A stretch of DNA of 64,000 nucleotides from Bacteroidales bacterium (GTDB taxonomy: Bacteria; Bacteroidota; Bacteroidia; Bacteroidales; Lentimicrobiaceae): assembly GCA_016709025.1 (NCBI GenBank), contig JADJEQ010000005.1:62001-126000 (forward strand), read 5' to 3'. A program made the translations under genes and the position numbers. Under the pieces are notes generated by a model. The model made no database searches and was not told the DNA's origin. It was given only the letters and a program-made list of their open reading frames with translations. Of this stretch, positions 60,809 to 64,000 are shown in pieces (the first letter of the stretch is position 1; each line of letters starts with the position of its first letter).

Positions 60809-62155
60809 CTAATGTTTCAAAATTGCTTCACCAAACTTCTTGGTAATCTGAATACCGGCCTTCATCAAAAACTGGGTTGGCAATTCCCCGCCGGCAAATA
60901 TGTATACAAGATCGTTTTTAATGGTCATTTGTTCCCCGCTGAGGCTGTTGTTCAGCGTAATGTCGTTTAATCCGATGTCAAGCACATTGGTATTGAACCA
61001 TAGCTGAACTTTGCCACTGGCTGCAGCCTCAAGGATGCGCTCGCTGTTTTTGGGTTTTATCCGGCTAAATGCTTCGCTCCGGTATGAAAGAATAACATGG
61101 TTATGATCGGCCAGCAACAGCGCTGATTCAATGGCTGAATCACCACCGCCCACGACAACGATTTCTTGTCCGGAGATTATTTCCGGTTCCAGAAGCCGGT
61201 ATGCTACTTTCTCCTGCATTTCTCCGGGAACGCCCAGTTTACGGGGAGTGCCACGCCTTCCGATTGCTAGCAGGATATTTTTACTGCTTATCTTTTCACC
61301 TTTAATCGTCTCAATCTCAAAAAATCCTTCTTTCTGTATGATCTTTTCAACCTTTGAGTTCTCCTGTATCGAAAGCTGATTTTTTTCAAGTGCTTCATTC
61401 CACAGTTTCAGCAATTCTGATTTGCTGGTTTCAAACAGCTTTACCTTCCCGTAAAGGGGCAAATCCATGGTTGAAGTCATGACAATTTTTGATCTCGGGA
61501 AAGTAAATACGGTTCCTCCCAGGGTGTCCTGTTCCAGGGTAAGGCACTTCAGCCTGAGTTTTTTTGCTGTGAGGGTTGCTGAGATACCTGCAGGTCCGGC
61601 CCCAACAATAACAAGATCGTAGGTTGCTCCGTGCTGTACTTTAGACGATTTTGCTATGTTCTCAACAGCCTGCCTGCCCTGCTCAACGGCGTTTTTTATC
61701 AAACCCATTCCCCCGAGTTCACCGGCAATATAAATACCCTGAACATTGGTTTCAAAAGTTTGGTTTACATGTGGCAATTCAACGCCTCTTTTCTCGGTCC
61801 CGATACATAAAGTAATGGCTTGTGTCGGACAGGCATGAAAACAGGCGCCATGCCCGATGCAATGGGATGCATTCACAGTTGTTGCTTTGCCATTCACGAT
61901 TCCAAGAATATCCTTCTCCGGACAAGCTGCAATACAGGCACCTGTCCTGATACAACTGTTAACATCCACAACGGGGTGCAGAGAAACCGGCTCGTACAGC
62001 CCGTCAATTTTTGCTTTGGCTATTTTTTCTTCTACCTTTTTAGAATTCTTTATTTGCTTCCTGACATAAATGAAAATAACGGTGCCACACAGAATAAATG
62101 TGAGCCCGTAAATCAGAATGTTCTCTATCAGTTGTTCCATAATTAAAAAATCCAT
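60809..62155 (-). CDS. Membrane-anchored Fe-S/FAD oxidoreductase (thioredoxin-reductase-like), permuted domain order
   Basis: Flavoprotein of 448 residues. One N-terminal membrane helix (11-31) is followed by a ferredoxin-like domain with CIRTGACIAACP (Cys68, 74, 78) and CIGHGACFHACP (Cys99, 105, 109). Each lacks the second Cys of the usual CxxCxxCxxxCP. A FETNVQGIYIAGELGGMGL block (residues 134-152), which in thioredoxin-reductase-like enzymes comes near the C terminus, here precedes the FAD motif VIVGAGPAG (182-190). The NAD(P) motif VVVGGGDSAIESAL lies near 320. It should pass electrons between NAD(P)H and Fe-S centres at the cytoplasmic face. It overlaps the upstream cytochrome-b-like gene by 13 bases; ATG 62140 (MEQLIENIL) is an alternative start without overlap. 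It probably feeds, or is fed by, the multiheme proteins via that membrane partner. Confidence 0.9.
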   Translation of the reverse strand: MDFLIMEQLIENILIYGLTFILCGTVIFIYVRKQIKNSKKVEEKIAKAKIDGLYEPVSLHPVVDVNSCIRTGACIAACPEKDILGIVNGKATTVNASHCIGHGACFHACPTQAITLCIGTEKRGVELPHVNQTFETNVQGIYIAGELGGMGLIKNAVEQGRQAVENIAKSSKVQHGATYDLVIVGAGPAGISATLTAKKLRLKCLTLEQDTLGGTVFTFPRSKIVMTSTMDLPLYGKVKLFETSKSELLKLWNEALEKNQLSIQENSKVEKIIQKEGFFEIETIKGEKISSKNILLAIGRRGTPRKLGVPGEMQEKVAYRLLEPEIISGQEIVVVGGGDSAIESALLLADHNHVILSYRSEAFSRIKPKNSERILEAAASGKVQLWFNTNVLDIGLNDITLNNSLSGEQMTIKNDLVYIFAGGELPTQFLMKAGIQITKKFGEAILKH

Positions 62156-63009
62156 CGATATCCAAATACAATGGTCACTGCGACGTGAATAATCATAACA
62201 ATGAGCATGATAATAGCGAAAGGTAAATGGGCTACATGCCAGTATTTGAAAAGGTTCTGCATAAAAAGCAGGCGGTCGATCTTTCTGTTGAGCGAGATTT
62301 CATTCCTCACCAGCCTCAGAACCTGTTTTTTCTCGGTCCTGTTAAGGTTGTTCTTTGCAATTATTACCTTTATCTTGCGTATAGCAGAAAAATCCTGGAA
62401 AAAACTCAGAGTGTAATACCAGAATTGTGTGCCTTCCTGAATTCCCGTCTTTTTTCGTGTTGATTCAAGAATCATGTTGTAGCTCCATTCATCAAGTCTG
62501 AAGGAAGTAGAAAGAATTTCGCCGAGGTTGGTTTTCATTTCACGTACCTCGTTCAGGGTAAGCTCCCTTCCTTCAATGCTTCGTGGAATTTGTATATAAA
62601 TAAACCGACCCACAATTCCGCTCAGGAAAACCGCTACCATACTCCAGAAACTAACGGCTACGATGCCTCCGAATTTAAATGATGTATGAAATAAAACCAG
62701 AATTGGTCCAAGGGTGCATAAAAAGATATGAAATTCAAGCCAGTGCTTTAAAATTCCAAGTCTCGAAAGAGATCTCATCCGCTTACGAAGCATGTAAATC
62801 GCGACTCCGATGATCATAAACAAAGACCCGATGATTCCAAGCCCATGCCCCCAGGGGCCACTGGGTTTCAAATTAGCATAATCAGCATGGAAAAAACGTT
62901 CCTCTATGGGTACCCTGTAGAAGGAAATTCCTTTTGAAACGAGATATGCCAGCACTGCTAAAACAATAGCAACAAGAGAGATGATATATATTTTATGCGT
63001 TTTCGTCAT
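62143..63009 (-). CDS. Polytopic membrane protein, cytochrome-b-like, of the multiheme operon
   Basis: Membrane protein of 288 residues with about five hydrophobic helices (7-27, 54-73, 88-110, 113-140, 257-288). Histidines lie inside or at the ends of helices: HWLEFHIFLCTLGPILVLFHTSF (third helix) and HVAHLPFAIIMLIVMIIHVAV (last helix). Paired His in two helices is what a b-type heme needs, as in ferric-reductase-like or b561-like proteins. A charged cytoplasmic stretch (about 150-245) separates the fourth and fifth helices. First gene of the operon, so it is probably the inner-membrane step joining the cytoplasmic flavoprotein or quinone pool to the 20-CXXCH cytochrome. I cannot assign it to a named family with certainty. 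Confidence 0.8.
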   Translation of the reverse strand: MTKTHKIYIISLVAIVLAVLAYLVSKGISFYRVPIEERFFHADYANLKPSGPWGHGLGIIGSLFMIIGVAIYMLRKRMRSLSRLGILKHWLEFHIFLCTLGPILVLFHTSFKFGGIVAVSFWSMVAVFLSGIVGRFIYIQIPRSIEGRELTLNEVREMKTNLGEILSTSFRLDEWSYNMILESTRKKTGIQEGTQFWYYTLSFFQDFSAIRKIKVIIAKNNLNRTEKKQVLRLVRNEISLNRKIDRLLFMQNLFKYWHVAHLPFAIIMLIVMIIHVAVTIVFGYRWIF

Positions 63010-63508
63010 TCTGATAAGTTTATCTAGCCTGAAGGAGAAGTTGAGAATTTGAACCGGTCAATTACCGTAACAGTCTGTTTTGACTTACAAAGGTACGCCC
63101 AAAAGCCCGCATCTAAAATTATCGGGTGTTATTTGAAATGAATCCAAATACCTTGCAGTTGATGTGATTACCTTTGTTAATGTGTTCATTTCAAAAAGGT
63201 AACCCATTTTTCACATAAAGTATTTAATATATGGCAATTAGTAGATATATTGTTTTTGTGAGGCTGAATGCTGTGAGCAGGAACTCTGCCCAGGTCGATT
63301 CTTTGCCAAATCTTTTTATCAAAAAAAATCTGGGGACATATTCCCCATTATGTGGAGTGAAACCACATTTAGGATGGGGTGACTCTGGTCATGCCCGCAG
63401 AAGATTATAAGGTATCGTAGTTGATTCAAGCAGAATTATAACCGAATATCCTGCAGATATATGGGAAACGTAAGAGTCAGAGGTCAATAGTTTTTATTTA
63501 TTGGCAAT
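63010..63508. promoter_or_regulatory. Intergenic region upstream of the multiheme operon, with -7-like box and small hairpins
   Basis: A stretch of 499 bases without a gene. caaaggta at 63088-63095 is TACCTTTG on the minus strand, a -7-like box 79 bases before the operon start. Two small hairpins, gggga/tcccc (63334-63348) and atgtgg/ccacat (63352-63370), lie in the middle; they may belong to the 3' end of the right-hand gene. Nothing else recognised. Confidence 0.45.
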
Positions 63509-64000
63509 TTACTGTCGGGGCAACAATTCTATATCGGTAAGTAAAACCTCGTAAAAATATCCTGAGCCAAAATCCTGGTTAAGTTTTACGGTTCCTTCAA
63601 GTGTAATAATCTGACCAACAGAAACATTCGTGGAATCTGATGTTGCAGTCAGGTCATATTTCCCCGAATATTCAGTTCCATCCTGAAAATGAATCCAGTT
63701 TTTGTTCATGATGGAGGGATTGAAACGGGTAACTTTTCCCTGAATGATCACACGTTTTCCGCTATAGTTTTCTTTGTTTTTGAACAGGTCAGCCACGGTT
63801 ATCCCGCCCTGTGCCATAGGAATTTCAATGTCATACTTTCTGACATCTGCTTTAACAGGTGTATTGCCGCTTAAAACCTGGCCTTCAAGAACTTCCTTTG
63901 CTGACTTGCCGATTCTGTCGAGGAAAAACACCGATTCAAACGTCCGGCCCAGTTCTTTACTTACAAAAGCATTCATCTCATAACCATCGTTGTAAAAATA
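63509..64000 (-). CDS. OB-fold-like protein, 5' end cut by window
   Basis: The frame is open to the right edge, so the N terminus is missing; at least 163 residues are present, with the internal Met at 63976 preceded in frame by YFYNDGYE. The last 100 residues (YSGKRVIIQGKVTRFNPSIMNKNWIHFQDGTE, then GQIITLEGTVKLNQDFGSGYFYEVLLTDIEL) show the five-strand pattern of an OB-fold of the nucleic-acid-binding-like type that in bacteria also occurs in exported proteins. Its role is unknown. It is transcribed in the same direction as the multiheme operon, 499 bases upstream, so it may be part of the same functional neighbourhood. Confidence 0.7.
   Translation of the reverse strand, partial: YFYNDGYEMNAFVSKELGRTFESVFFLDRIGKSAKEVLEGQVLSGNTPVKADVRKYDIEIPMAQGGITVADLFKNKENYSGKRVIIQGKVTRFNPSIMNKNWIHFQDGTEYSGKYDLTATSDSTNVSVGQIITLEGTVKLNQDFGSGYFYEVLLTDIELLPRQ

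Overview
The window looks like chromosomal DNA from a member of the Bacteroidota (Bacteroidales/Marinilabiliales-like). Support comes from a SusC/SusD pair, a one-protein hybrid two-component regulator (HTCS), type IX secretion C-terminal sorting domains, lipoproteins with SPII signals, weak Shine-Dalgarno use and a few TAnnTTTG (-7-like) promoter boxes. I see no rRNA, tRNA, CRISPR array, integrase or transposase.

Layout. (a) 0-3.9 kb: the end of a hybrid sensor kinase (cut by the left edge) facing an NtrC-type response regulator. (b) 4.2-9.4 kb: a plus-strand operon with mannosylglucose phosphorylase (GH130), a GPH-family sugar symporter, a mannobiose/cellobiose 2-epimerase and a GH26 endo-mannanase, closed by a strong terminator. 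This is the gene set of the intracellular mannobiose -> mannosylglucose -> mannose-1-phosphate + glucose route known from Bacteroides fragilis. (c) 9.5-35 kb: a long minus-strand array starting with susC, susD and a surface glycan-binding lipoprotein. It runs through GH26 (T9SS-sorted), GH5-like, aldo/keto reductase, two large GH2 enzymes, two free carbohydrate-binding-like proteins, a GlcG/HbpS-like protein, a GH30-like and a DUF5060/GH5-like enzyme, a Gfo/Idh/MocA oxidoreductase and an SGNH esterase. (d) 35.6-45.6 kb: the HTCS regulator, a divergent GH2 beta-mannosidase, and a CE2-type acetyl esterase, with a DUF5694 lipoprotein between them. Regions b-d together read as one large locus for degrading acetylated (gluco/galacto)mannan: surface cutting, capture and TonB import, periplasmic trimming and deacetylation, cytoplasmic epimerisation and phosphorolysis, HTCS control.

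(e) 45.6-49.6 kb: two paralogous T9SS-sorted proteins of unknown function (one frameshifted at a G6 tract) among palindromic and simple repeats. (f) 49.6-52.6 kb: a small secreted protein, a fatty acid desaturase, a small exported protein and a b-type cytochrome. (g) 52.7-63.0 kb: a compact minus-strand redox operon. It encodes a membrane cytochrome-b-like protein, a membrane-anchored Fe-S/flavin oxidoreductase with an unusual domain order, a 20-CXXCH cytochrome, a 1618-residue cytochrome in which I count 64 CXXCH motifs (partly in exact 672-bp tandem units), and an outer-membrane beta-barrel-like protein. I read it as a candidate trans-envelope electron conduit; this is the most striking system in the window. 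(h) The right edge cuts an OB-fold-like protein.
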